DNA from: Phytophthora quininea
Lineage: Eukaryota > Oomycota > Peronosporomycetes > Peronosporales > Peronosporaceae
Assembly: GCA_011947345.1 (NCBI GenBank)
Contig: JAAVTG010000503.1
Coordinates: 1-41,307 of the forward strand
Direction: 5' to 3'
Length of the DNA: 41,307 bases
Below the pieces are notes generated by a model. It was not told where the DNA came from. It saw nothing but the letters and a program-made list of their open reading frames with translations, and did not search any database. Numbering within the stretch: the stretch's first letter is position 1; the number at the start of each line of letters is the position of its first letter. Position numbers and translations under genes: made by a program. Positions 9,844 to 19,166 of the stretch are shown piece after piece.

Positions 9844-11582
9844 GATTTTACCTCGCCAAGGCTGCCCAAAGCACCACCACACCCGAACTCGCCGCCTCCC
9901 CGCTTTCACCAGCTACTCCACAGGCTGTAGAAGCCCCTCGCCCTCGCACTGGACGGAAGCCTGACGCTGCCTGGGACAGTGCGGATGTAGACCCACAGGA
10001 TGGTGTGTGGCGCAAGAAATGTGGAGAGCTCGTCCAGACCACCGGACGGACCCATGTGGAGCGCATCAAGCACCACCTGACCAAGAGGTGCTCTGCTCGA
10101 GCACAATCAGCCCTGATTACGGACAGGTATCGTCCTCGGCTCAAAGATGGGATCTCAAAAGTTTCAAGAGCTGCTGGCTTGGTGGATGTACAGCACGGGC
10201 ATGGCTTTCTACAAGGTTAGTCACGCCAGCTTGCTGGATGCGCTTCGACTACTGAATCCCGGAGCCGAACTGCCATCCGCTGACCAACTATCAACGACGT
10301 TACTGGACCGTGCATACGCCAAGTCCATCGAGAACCTTCAGTCTAAGGTTGGGGGTCGTTTCTCTTGTGACAGATGCTTGGACTGACATCAACGGTCTCT
10401 CAGTTGTCAACTACATGGCTGTCGCCGACAAGGACACCTTCTTTCTTGAGTCGGTGTATACAGGGTCTCAATCGCATGACGCCGAGTTTCTAATTTCGGA
10501 TATCGAGCGCATCATCGGCAAGTATGACTTCCTGCAAGTTGGTGCCGTCGTGACGGATAACACGGCCACTAACAAGGCCGCTTGGCGATCACTTGAAGCC
10601 AAGTTCCCTGGTGTCTTTTTCCACGGGTGCGTGTGTCTTGCTCTGCACCTACTAGTGGAAGATATTGTCAAGAAACTCAAGTGGATGGACGCATTACAAG
10701 ATGGCTGCAAGAAGATCGTGATCTTTTTCAAGTTTCACCACAAGATGTGGCATGACTTGTCCACACGACTGAAAGAGGGTGGGCTACGCCTTCTAGCAAA
10801 ACCCGGTGACACCAGGTGGGAATCTTTGCTGGCATGCTTCAAGACAATTCTTGCTGAAGAGACAATTCTATTCTCGCGAGTATCGGCCCGCCAGTTTCTA
10901 ATCGCGAAGACGAAGAAGCAGAAGAAAGATCGGTGGACCGTGTACGACTTGGTGACCTCAGACAAGTTCGTGCCTCGTCTTAAAAAATGGCGGTAGCCAT
11001 TCTCGAGCCCAATGACAAGGCTCTGAAGAGGTTCGAGAAAAACGAAACTTCGATGTCCGAAGTGTATCAGTTGTTCGAGTTCATCTCTGGGAAAGCGCAC
11101 GGTATGGCATACCTGCTCAACCCAAGATACGCTGGCATCAGCATGGACACCAAGACTCGAGGCGATACGGAAGACTCTCTCTTTCTTGGCTAGGATCTCA
11201 CAACGAAGAGAAGGCTATGCTAGAGCTTGCAAATTTCCATGGGTTTGTCTATGAGTTCAAAGACGCCCGTCCCCGGTAATGGAAGCTGCTATGTGACCGC
11301 AAGAGCACACTGTACGATTTATGGTGTGGACTGACGCAATTTCCGCTGCTCCAAAAGATAGCTCTACCGTTGTTTCGCTGTGCGGCTTCAAGTGCTGCAG
11401 CTGAGCGGAATTTCTCCACTCACGCATATATACACTCCAAGCTGCGCAACCGCCTTTCCCCAGTTCGCGTGGAGAAGCTCGTACACATATTCTTCAATGC
11501 AAAGAATATCTGTGCCGATGGCATCGAGCGTTACACGCATTTGGAGGATATAGTGCGAGCTGCTGACGACGGGGATGAGTAG
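9844..11582 (+). pseudogene. Decayed hAT transposase A (BED / DUF659 / hAT dimerisation)
   Basis: Pieces in order: a BED-like zinc finger around 10010-10100 (KKCGELVQTTGRTH, then IKHHLTKRC), the DUF659 core from about 10147 to 10990 (VTDAWTDINGLSVVNYM, VVTDNTATNKAAW, DTRWESLLACF), and a hAT C-terminal dimerisation region at 11370-11582 (AAAERNFSTHAYIHSKLRNR). Pieces lie in different frames, with a stop at about 10994 and another at 11191, so it is inactive. No terminal inverted repeats or 8-bp target duplication were found. It separates the glycosyltransferase gene from the GPRP2 region. Confidence 0.8.
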
Positions 11583-11838
11583 GACACTGAAGACGGCAAC
11601 CAGAGCGAGGATTTCGTGTACTACTAGTTGGCAATAATAGGAACAAGATAAAGTTTTGTTTGAATCGCTCTCTCGAGACTTCACAGTGGGTGGTCTGTCT
11701 GAACGGTATCCCCGACCCATAAAACCCCATCCCGGAACCCTGTGCTGATGCTCGCGACGAAACCTCTGGCGAAGGAAACCTCTTTCAGTCCAAGCTGCAC
11801 GTTGCTGTGACGGTTGCCAACGACTGCGGCAGTTGAGC

Positions 11839-12066
11839 GCGCAGCTCGTGCGTGATGTGACTCCGGTCTTGCCACGGGCCGACGCCTGAGACGGCTCGGT
11901 CGCGCCAGGCAACAACTTGCTAGACCCAGACAGGGCGATACGGCTCCAGCCGGCAACCTTCTGACGCCGAGGACCGGCCACGGCAACCTGCTTTCCTCGC
12001 ATTGCACTCTAGCGAGGAGGCGCGAAAGGCCCAAGAGACGAGAGCGAGCTAGTAGATCCCCTTACG
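11839..12066 (+). repeat. Local repeat R, copy 1
   Basis: Blocks identical to the minus strand of 13060-12795: GAGCGCGCAGCTCGTGCGTG, a 30-base block starting TAGACCCAGACAGGGCGATA, another starting CGGCAACCTTCTGACGCCGA, and an end GCCCAAGAGACGAGAGCG. The blocks are separated by insertions or deletions of 40-60 bases. It lies just downstream of the GPRP2 stop. Confidence 0.75.
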
Positions 12067-12126
12067 GAGCAAAATGAAAAGCTATTCGGCGCACAACAAT
12101 TTTGCTTCGGTACTGACCGACACCAC

Positions 12127-12696
12127 CTACTTGAAGAAGCCCTTGCGCTTGTAGCCCTTGCGCTTGTAGCCCTTGTGCTTGTAGTGGCCGTAGCCGTGGT
12201 GGCCGTAGCCGTGGTGGCCGTAGTAGCCGTGGCCATATCCGCGGTGGCCTCCAAAGCCGAACATGCGGCCGAAGCCCTTGCCGCCCTTGTACTTGTGTCC
12301 GTAGTGGTGATGGTATCCGTGGTGGTGGCCGTGCGCCACCACTCCAGGCTGCACCACGTACACTGGTTGCGCCGGCGGAGGGTAGGCCGGCGGAGGGTGC
12401 GCGTACGGCTGGGCGTACGGCTGGGGAGGCGGCGCCGGGTAGGCATACCCGGGCTGAGGAGCGTAGGCCGGTTGCGGCGGGTAGGCTTGCGGCGGGTAGG
12501 CTGGTTGTGCTGGCGGAGGATAACCCTGCGGCGGGTAGGAAGGCTGTGCAGGTGCCGGCGGGTATGCAGGCTGAGCTGGCGGGGCTGCTGCGCCGCATAG
12601 GCGGGGGTGGCTGTTGTGCCGGTGCCGTCGCTTGGGGCGGGTACTGCTGCTGCTGGGGAGGGTATCCCTGCTGGTTGGGGGCTGCTGGTTGTGCAT
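12127..12696 (-). CDS. GYPP/AYPP-repeat Gly/Pro-rich protein 2 (GPRP type)
   Basis: 189 aa from ATG 12696 (MHNQQPP). The middle carries AYPPA, GYPPPAQPAYPPQAYPPQ repeats, then a short VVQPGVV patch. The end is GYGHHGYGHYKHKGYKRKGY-like and finishes KGFFK. The order matches the GPRP family and the gene at 3387. The first 45 residues (TSRDTLPSSSSTRPKRR...) look unlike the family, whereas the neighbouring frames there read QQGYPPQQQQYPPQ and then YAAQQP. This suggests three one-base losses that together restore the frame. Flanked on both sides by copies of repeat R in inverted orientation. Role unknown. Confidence 0.75.
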   Translation of the reverse strand: MHNQQPPTSRDTLPSSSSTRPKRRHRHNSHPRLCGAAAPPAQPAYPPAPAQPSYPPQGYPPPAQPAYPPQAYPPQPAYAPQPGYAYPAPPPQPYAQPYAHPPPAYPPPAQPVYVVQPGVVAHGHHHGYHHHYGHKYKGGKGFGRMFGFGGHRGYGHGYYGHHGYGHHGYGHYKHKGYKRKGYKRKGFFK

Positions 12697-12734
12697 GGTG
12701 GCCTTCGTGCTGTCTTCTTGTCGGCTGGGAGACG

Positions 12735-13060
12735 CTTTCCGATGTGCCAACAAATGACCGATTTAGTCGATTCTCTTAATCGATTTGACACACCACCTGA
12801 GGAGATCTAATAGCACGCTCTCGTCTCTTGGGCCTGTCACGCCTCCTCGCTGGAGTGCAATGCGAGGAGAGCAGGTCGCCGCAATGAAGGCGTCACCGCT
12901 AAAGTCGGCTAGTCCTGGGTCGAGCCTGACTTGGCCGGTCCTCGGCGTCAGAAGGTTGCCGCTTCAGACGATGTCTCCACAGCGTCTTCAACTATCAGAG
13001 CTGGAGCCGTATCGCCCTGTCTGGGTCTATCACGCACGAGCTGCGCGCTCGCTTGCAGGG
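12735..13060 (-). repeat. Local repeat R, copy 2 (inverted relative to copy 1)
   Basis: Minus-strand copy of the 11839-12066 repeat, with extra internal blocks and a longer end running through GCTATTAGATCTCCTCAGG to ATCGACTAAATCGG. It ends about 40 bases before the GPRP2 start codon and so forms that gene's upstream region. Confidence 0.7.
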
Positions 13061-13859
13061 GTCGGCAGATCGCTGTTGGTCTTGAAGCTCTTGAGGAGTG
13101 TCTGCTGCGTTCTCCTGGCGCCCAAGGCTGCCTCGGAGGCCGTCTCTTCCAGATCGCCGACCAGTTCTTCATGGGGCTTGCGCGCTTGTCGGCGAGATCG
13201 GAAGTGAGACCCACCTTCGGGAAAAAATACCCGCGTTGGTGGCTGCATTTCAGTTGGCGAATTTGTCAACCGCTGTAAGGTGCAGTCTAGCTGGCCGCCG
13301 ACGCAGATTCCTCGGCCGCCATGCCAAGCCTGAAGGTCGCCGCCTACTTCTCTGGATAGGTGAGTGCAAGGGCAAGCTGGTCCACTTGGAGCTGGCGCGT
13401 GCGGGCGAGCACTGACGGAATTATCATTATGTTTGTGGGTGGCGAAGAGATGTTCGAGTGCTTCTGTGGCAGTAGCAGCAGCAGCAGCAGCTGTGTCTCG
13501 AGGTAGGTGTTGTTCGAAGGGTATTGTTGCAGGATGCCGTGCGATCACTTTGCAATTTTGCGCCATGCAGCTATCGCGGATTTTAAACTCAGAACGGTCG
13601 GCATCTCCTCAGCATGGAAGGGTTCTCCAGCAGCCCTCGGTGTGGATTCGAGAGGACTTTGCGCGGGGCTTGTGGACTCCTACACTGGACGAGATGACGC
13701 ACATTGCAGGGGGCCGACAACATCGCCGCCACCCCCTCGTCGAAAGTAGACCCGTGCAGAGAGAGCAGCAGCGCGATCCGCGAAGCGACCACGGAAACGC
13801 ACACCTCGCCACAAGTCGGTGCGTGCCATGACGATGCAGTTAACGGAGGCATCTTCACC
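13061..13859. other. Open but unassigned region with competing ORFs
   Basis: Long ORFs exist on both strands: 13030-13566 minus (178 codons, starting MAQNCKVIARH) and 13364-13831 plus. A plus-strand reading from ATG 13565 (MQLSRILNSERSASPQHGR) joins ADNIAATPSSKVDP if one G of the GGGGG run at about 13709 is extra, and would end at 13907. A GCA/CAG trinucleotide run lies at about 13468-13491. None has a recognisable domain; no call is made. Confidence 0.35.
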
Positions 13860-13985
13860 AGCCCAGCAGAAGATGACACCGCCCAAGAAACGATAGCGAG
13901 CTATTAGATCTCCTTAGGTGAGTGCGCGCGATTGTTTGGTCAAATTCGATTAAAATGGTCAAAATCGACTAAACCGGATCGCATT
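13860..13985 (+). repeat. Local repeat R, copy 3 (diverged end only)
   Basis: Contains GCCCAAGAAACGATAGCGAG, CTATTAGATCTCCTTAGG and, further on, AAATCGACTAAACCGG. These match in order the end of copies 1 and 2 at lower identity. Plus orientation. Confidence 0.55.
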
Positions 13986-14851
13986 TACATTTTCTACCCA
14001 AAATGCTGAGCCAACCGAGTTCATTACCAGCAAAATACCAAGCGCTGGAAGCCTTGGTGTTGACAGTCGAGGACGACAGACATGACTTGCGTCTAAACGG
14101 GTGTAATTACCGGCTAGATAATACCTGGCAAGCACGATTCCAACTACTTCCCCAGTCTTCGCAGTCGCATCAGCCTGCAATCCTCATTCTTGCAATGTAC
14201 ATACCATGTATTTCTTACCTAACGAATGGCGAGGAGATAGTGCCGTCGGACAGCTACTGCGCTTACACCGAGATGAAAGATCGAAAGTGCAATGGTCGTG
14301 GCAGATGATGTAGGTATCAAGCTTCGATTTGGCGCCCCCAACGAATTCGTGCTCATGAGCAAGCTTGCCTTCTAAGAACTACCCGAAAGTGTGCCATTGG
14401 AGGGGCCCTCGCAGTCTCTGATGCTTTTGAGGAGACAGTATCAAGCTCAGGACGCGGTGCAACTTTTGCTGGCACGACTCCCGCATTTTCAACGCGTTGT
14501 TGGTATGGAGGAAGGTGAACCAATAAACCGGTCAAACGTCATTTCCCGAGCTTGTACGCGGTTTGCTACGAGCGCCAAAAAGACGTACTGAGCGACGCAA
14601 AGCGGTAAGATGCACAGTTCGCGTTCTGCTTCGCAATACCTATGGAGATCGCCGCAAGCAAGTCGACGGTCCGTTTTGATCTTCGAGCTAGACAATTAAA
14701 CTGAATTCACCAGCATGCTGTAGCGGCACAAAGCGTCTCGACGACCTGCATCACTCAAAGCAATCCGCTTCAACTAGCTTCTCTGATGTAGCCATCTCCA
14801 ACGCATGCTTCTCGTCCCAGTTATGCCCAGTCAAACAAAACAGCTTGGACC
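13986..14851. other. Intergenic, nothing recognised
   Basis: About 870 bases with short ORFs on both strands (for example 14003-14308 plus, 101 codons) that show no domain, repeat composition or similarity to anything else in the window. Confidence 0.5.
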
Positions 14852-15705
14852 ATGTCGTGGCAGTCGCTGAGCAATGCGGCCTACATGAGCTACTTCCTGG
14901 CGACCAAGTCCGTCCCCGTTGTGGCCGTTGGATCCTCCATCGTGTTCGCCATTTCCCCATGGTGCGTATGGTCCTCATTCCCCCACTACCACCTCCCTAC
15001 TCAAAGCTTTCCTCGCCTTTTGCATCTTTTAGGCCGACGATCGCTACCATTCGCCGTTCTCGTAGTACACTGCAGTTCTCCTTCGCGCCGTTCTTCTTCT
15101 ACTTTGTGCAGAGCGTCATCTACACTTTGTATGGCTACACCACGTCCAATGTGGTGGTGGGAGGCACGTCGCTGCTGGGCGCAGTGCTCGGCTGCTACTA
15201 CGTGCTGGTCTTCTGCAAGTACGCGCACAACAGGACGCAGCCCACGAGGATGCTGACCTCGGCCATACTGGTGATCCTTCTGCTGACGTACCAGGTGATG
15301 ACGCGAGAGCTGGAGGAGACGCAGATGCTCACGGGGATCCCGGCCAACGTCTTGTCGATCTTCACAGCCGCGTCGCCGCTGCTGCAGGTCAAGACGATCA
15401 TCCGACACAAAGACGCTTCGGGGCTGCCGTTTGGCATGTCCGTGATGAACGTCGTCTCGGGGACGATCTGGGCCACGTACGGGCTCATGCTGGGAGACCC
15501 GCTGGTCATCCTCCCGAACTCGTTCGCACTGAGTATGGGCATTATCCAAGTGTCGCTGATCCTCATGTATCCTGGAGGTAAAGTTGCTGCTGGCAGTGGC
15601 GTGGAGAAGAAGAAGAACGACAAGAAGGAAGAAAAGCTGCCATTGCCGTCCAAAGTGACCAAGAGAGCGAGTCCGCGAAACAAGTCGGGCCACTTGAAGG
15701 ATTGA
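14852..15705 (+). CDS. SWEET-family sugar transporter (MtN3/saliva)
   Basis: Two exons, 14852-14961 and 15033-15705, with intron 14962-15032 (GTGCGT...TTTTAG), give 260 aa. Two MtN3 repeats with seven predicted membrane segments: the first repeat spans VGSSIVFAISPWPTIATI to YYVLVFCKY, a linker helix TSAILVILLLTYQVM follows, and the second repeat carries NVLSIFTAASPLLQVKTIIR, then MNVVSGTIWATYGLMLGDP. The proline tetrad context (SPWPT, ASPLL) is present. The C-terminal tail is Lys-rich and presumably cytosolic. SWEETs are bidirectional sugar facilitators of the plasma or vacuolar membrane; the sugar is not predictable here. The frame is clean across the splice. Confidence 0.92.
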
Positions 15706-15876
15706 ATGAGGAGGAGCACTATGAAGGAATATTGTTTAGGGCGGAATCGAGGATGCAGCGACCAGTGTTTTGACTCTTAAGTGAGCGGTTTGCCGTCAAA
15801 GGTGTTGTTGCGTTTCGTCTGCCGTTATTTATGTGGAGGACTGCGCCGCCGCATTTTCACTTTGATCGTCGCAGCG

Positions 15877-16365
15877 ATGATGGAACCTAAGGACTTTATT
15901 ATCAACAATGTGGTGCGCTGCTGATTCTAGAGAACACTAGATCGCAATGTACACTAACCTCCATGTTTGCAGCGCCACGGCGAGATCCAGATCGAGGTGT
16001 TCGTCGCAGGCGACGGTCTCAACTACCCCAAGAAGGGCCAGACGGTGGTTGTCCACTACATTGGATATGTACGTGCAAACGCTTGCAAAGTCGTTGGTGT
16101 CAGATCTAACCTGGTTTGCATCTCTCAGCTACAGGACGGGAAGAAGTTTGAATCCTCACGAGACCGGGAGAAGCCTTTCAAGTTCAAACTTGGTGCCGAA
16201 CAAGTGATCCCTGGGCTGGACGAAGGTGTCGAGCGCCTGTGCATGAAAGAACGAGCCAAACTCTTCGTTCCTGCGGACAAAGCGTACGGACGGAAAGGGT
16301 TCCCAGGCCTTGTGCCTCCAAACGCAAACCTCATCTTTGACATCGAACTGCTCGCATTCCGTTAG
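15877..16365 (+). CDS. FKBP-type peptidyl-prolyl cis-trans isomerase (FKBP12-like)
   Basis: Three exons, 15877-15912, 15973-16068 and 16129-16365, joined in frame, give 122 aa, single-domain size. The core reads DGKKFESSRDREKPFKFKLG, EQVIPGLDEGV, AYGRKGFPGLVPPNANLIFD. Tyr82 and Phe99 equivalents of human FKBP12 are present. The pocket-floor Trp59 is Leu (PGLDEG instead of RGWEEG) and Asp37 is Glu, so FK506/rapamycin binding may be weak while prolyl isomerase folding is retained. GCATTTTCACTTTGA at 15851-15865 resembles an Inr-FPR just before the ATG. The short first exon (MMEPKDFIINNV) is inferred from splice phase. Confidence 0.88.
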
Positions 16366-16386
16366 GAGGTTAATATACGCCTGCAG

Positions 16387-17000
16387 CTACTCGCCGGAGA
16401 ACAATTCCTTCTTCTTGCGCTCGAACTCTTTTCTGCGAGTCGATTGAGCCTCACGCGCGTCGAGCTTGCTCTGGATACCTTGCAGCTGTTGCATGTGCCT
16501 CTCAGCTGTCTCGTGAGCTTTTCGTTCATCTTTTAACTGCTGTGCAGTCAGCTCCTGGTAAAAATGAGCAGTCACTGGCAACGGTTTGGCAAATTCGTCC
16601 TTGATCACTTGGTGCATCCGTTCACGTTGCGCTTTGTTCCCGCTCTTTGCTGCACGAATAAACTCGTCCCTCTCCTGGAGCTGCTTGCTAAGGCGAAGCG
16701 TTCCTTGGATCTGTCGCTCGTTGCAAACCTTTCTCCAGTTCAGATGCGCGATACGTTCCTCCAGCGAAGCAAACGCCGTCAGCGAAGATGGCTGCTGCAT
16801 TCCCACGACACTCGAAAACCGCGAGTGCGCAAACGCTCCATCCTACAGTACCATCGTCCTGGGCTCAGCTTCGGTTCGTCCTCGAGGATCAGGAAGGAAT
16901 CGTATTTTTGGCAGATAGATCTGATTGAAGGCACTCGACCGAACTGCATTTCACAGCCTAACAAATACAATAGCGTCTCCGATCGTAAATCAATCGCCAT
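16387..17000 (-). pseudogene. Uncharacterised coiled-coil protein, frame broken
   Basis: The second part (about 16850-16387) is a charged, helical, Gln/Glu/Lys-rich coiled coil: EERIAHLNWRKVCNERQIQG, then RKEFERKKKELFSGE at the stop. The first part (ATG 17000; MAIDLRSETLLYLLGCEMQF, then LILEDEPKLSPGR) is in another frame. Joining them needs a one-base change at about 16858 and meets an in-frame TAG at about 16850 (V-L-stop-D-G-A-F). No intron with sensible size and splice sites bridges this. It may be a recent pseudogene or sequence error. Family not recognised. Confidence 0.5.
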
Positions 17001-17291
17001 TCAGCACATCGATAGCCCCAGAAAACCCCACGATTGGTTTATCCAGCAAATACCACATCATATCTGTGCCACAAACGTCGACTGAGTTTGTTGTCGCTGT
17101 AACCCCATCGTTCCCCTTGCTGTGGTCATCACCATCGTAGATTTCCACGCAATGTGTTCGAACCCCACGTCGCTCTCTCGGAAGTCGAAGCTTAAATTGT
17201 TGCTTTGGAAGAAATCCCGGGGTGAAAGTTTCTTGGCGCTCTGCCAGCACTGCAATGTGCAACTGCGTCGCCGATAAAGCACTGCAGGTAA

Positions 17292-18614
17292 GGTCTCCCT
17301 TGCCCTTGACGAGACCGCAGCCCCCAGCCATTTCGAATCTTGCTTCGATCCCCCAAGCAGCTCTTCCCAAGCCTACCGCCTCAAGATGGGTCTCCTCGAC
17401 ATCGTGCAGCCCGGCGTCCTCAACGGCGAGGACGTGGTCAAGGTCTACAAGTACGCCCAGGAGCACAACTTTGCCATCCCGGCCGTCAACGTGACGTCGT
17501 CCAGCACGGCCAACGCCGCGCTGCAGGCCGCGCGCGACATCAAGTCGCCCATCATCATCCAGACGTCGAACGGCGGCGCCGCCTTCTACGCCGGCAAGGG
17601 CATCGACAACAAGGACCAGAACGGCTCGGTGCTGGGCGCCATCGCCGCCGCGTACCACGTGCGCGCCATGGCCAAGCACTACGGCGTGCCCGTGATCCTG
17701 CACTCGGACCACTGCGCCAAGAAGCTGCTGCCGTGGTTCGACGGCATGCTGAAGGCCGACGAGGAGTACTTCAAGGAGCACGGCATCCCTCTGTGGTCGT
17801 CGCACATGCTGGACCTGTCGGAGGAGCCGATGGAGGAGAACGTAGCCATCAGCAAGAAGTACTTTGAACGCATGGCCAAGCTGAACCTGATCCTGGAGGT
17901 GGAGCTGGGCATCACCGGCGGCGAGGAGGACGGCGTCGACAACAGCGACGTGGACAACGCCTCGCTGTACTCGCAGCCCGAGGACATCTTGCTGGCCTAC
18001 AACGAGCTGGGCTCGGTGTCGCCGTACTTCACGATTGCCGCTGCGTTCGGCAACGTGCACGGCGTGTACAAGCCAGGCAACGTGAAGCTCCACCCGGAGA
18101 TCCTGGGCGACTTCCAGAAGCACATCGCCAAGGAGAAGGCTCTGCAGGACACGAAGCCCGTGTTCTTCGTGTTCCACGGCGGCTCTGGCTCGACCGAGCA
18201 GGAGATCCAGACGGCCGTGAGCAACGGTGTGGTCAAGATGAACATCGACACGGACACGCAGTGGGCGTACTGGGACGGCCTGCGCAAGTTTTACGAGGAC
18301 AAGAAGGGCTACCTGCAGGGCCAGATCGGCAACCCGGAGGGTCCCGACGCCCCGAACAAGAAGTACTACGACCCGCGCGTGTGGGTGCGCAAGTCGGAGG
18401 AGTCGATGATCGCTCGTCTGCACGAGGCGTTCCGCAACCTGAACTGCGTGAACGTGCTGTAAGCGCCTTGAAAAGGTTCTGCAAAGCGTTGACTGGTTTG
18501 TGGCTCCCACTCGCGGTGTAGCTTCCTGCCGGTGAATAGATATAATAGCAAATATACCCCTTCTAGTGGATCAGATCACCAAACCAATGTTGCATTCTTT
18601 CTTTATGGACAACA
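17292..18614 (+). repeat. Inverted duplication arm 1 (contains aldolase copy 1)
   Basis: The 1,323 bases match the complement of 31683-33005, covering the aldolase CDS, 94 bases upstream and 152 bases downstream. Only scattered single-base differences were noticed outside the CDS (for example CGCGGTGTAG versus CGCGATGTAG near 18515). Sequence diverges abruptly beyond both ends. Confidence 0.9.
17386..18462 (+). CDS. Fructose-bisphosphate aldolase, class II (copy 1)
   Basis: Zn-dependent aldolase of glycolysis and gluconeogenesis (fructose-1,6-bisphosphate to DHAP + G3P). 358 aa, the length of E. coli FbaA and yeast Fba1, single exon. Visible signatures: LHSDHCAKKLLPW (Asp and Zn-binding His), ELGITGGEEDGVDN (Glu region), FGNVHGVYKPGNV and FHGGSGS (Zn His and phosphate binding), and MNIDTDTQWAYWDG. 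ATG 17386 follows CCTCAAG and fits the family N-terminus (MGLLDIVQPGVLNGEDV). The protein is identical to copies 2 and 3. Strong codon bias suggests high expression. The long antisense ORF over it is a GC shadow. Confidence 0.97.
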   Translation: MGLLDIVQPGVLNGEDVVKVYKYAQEHNFAIPAVNVTSSSTANAALQAARDIKSPIIIQTSNGGAAFYAGKGIDNKDQNGSVLGAIAAAYHVRAMAKHYGVPVILHSDHCAKKLLPWFDGMLKADEEYFKEHGIPLWSSHMLDLSEEPMEENVAISKKYFERMAKLNLILEVELGITGGEEDGVDNSDVDNASLYSQPEDILLAYNELGSVSPYFTIAAAFGNVHGVYKPGNVKLHPEILGDFQKHIAKEKALQDTKPVFFVFHGGSGSTEQEIQTAVSNGVVKMNIDTDTQWAYWDGLRKFYEDKKGYLQGQIGNPEGPDAPNKKYYDPRVWVRKSEESMIARLHEAFRNLNCVNVL

Positions 18615-18796
18615 CTTTTGCTGTGTGTTCGCTAAATATTGTTTCTGCATTCGCACCATGGGCTAAAGAGAAAGCTGCAAGCCCTGCAAGGAACTCGAAA
18701 ATGCTTAGTCCTGCTCGCATTGCGCATGCACTTCAGGAAGTTCACCACAACTCCCGGAAAAGAGTTTTTTTAGCAAGCAAAGCAATGTGACTGCAC
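18615..18796. other. Spacer between aldolase arm 1 and the Harbinger unit
   Basis: Single-copy sequence in this window; no gene seen. Confidence 0.4.
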
Positions 18797-18816
18797 CATT
18801 GGGCGCCTTCCACAAC
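18797..18816 (+). repeat. Left terminal inverted repeat of Harbinger unit
   Basis: CATTGGGCGCCTTCCACAAC, a perfect inverted match to 23823-23842. Followed by a looser match (TAAATCGGTTTAATG versus TAAAAGCGTTTAATG on the other end). Confidence 0.7.
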
Positions 18817-19166
18817 CGTTCTAAATCGGTTTAATGCAGCCCTAACCACATCATTAAACGCCGCATTAAACGACACTCCTAAAACGATTGTTTGATCGCC
18901 TATCTCTTTAATGCCATCAAACAATTCGGCGTTTTGGTCAGGTGTTTTATGCCGCTCTGAAGCCGCAACTTGAGCCCCGCAACGCGCAACCGGTTTAATT
19001 AAGCGATCTTCTGCAGGCGCGAAATTCCGCGCGCTTTTCGACCCGAAGCTCACTTTCGAAGGCGCCGAGCCGGAGACGCACTGCTTGGTACCCGAGAATA
19101 TAAATTTGTTGTGGACCTGCTGTTGCTATCGCTGACTGACTACTTGTTCTACCTTCTAGCTCAACG

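Noticed and set aside
13468..13492. CAG/GCA trinucleotide run
   Set aside because: A simple repeat of ordinary length; not notable by itself.
16990..18510. 506-codon antisense ORF over aldolase copy 1 (and matching antisense ORFs over copies 2 and 3)
   Set aside because: Low-complexity Val/Leu/Arg/His translation typical of the complement of a GC-rich, strongly biased gene. It recurs only because the three CDSs are identical.
18780..18816. 3-bp target-site duplication for the Harbinger unit
   Set aside because: The bases next to the two inverted ends do not match in any close register, so none is claimed.
18742..19053. 103-codon minus-strand ORF across the left end of the Harbinger unit
   Set aside because: It crosses the inverted-repeat border and overlaps the subterminal motifs; no domain, and no match at the right end beyond the repeat itself.
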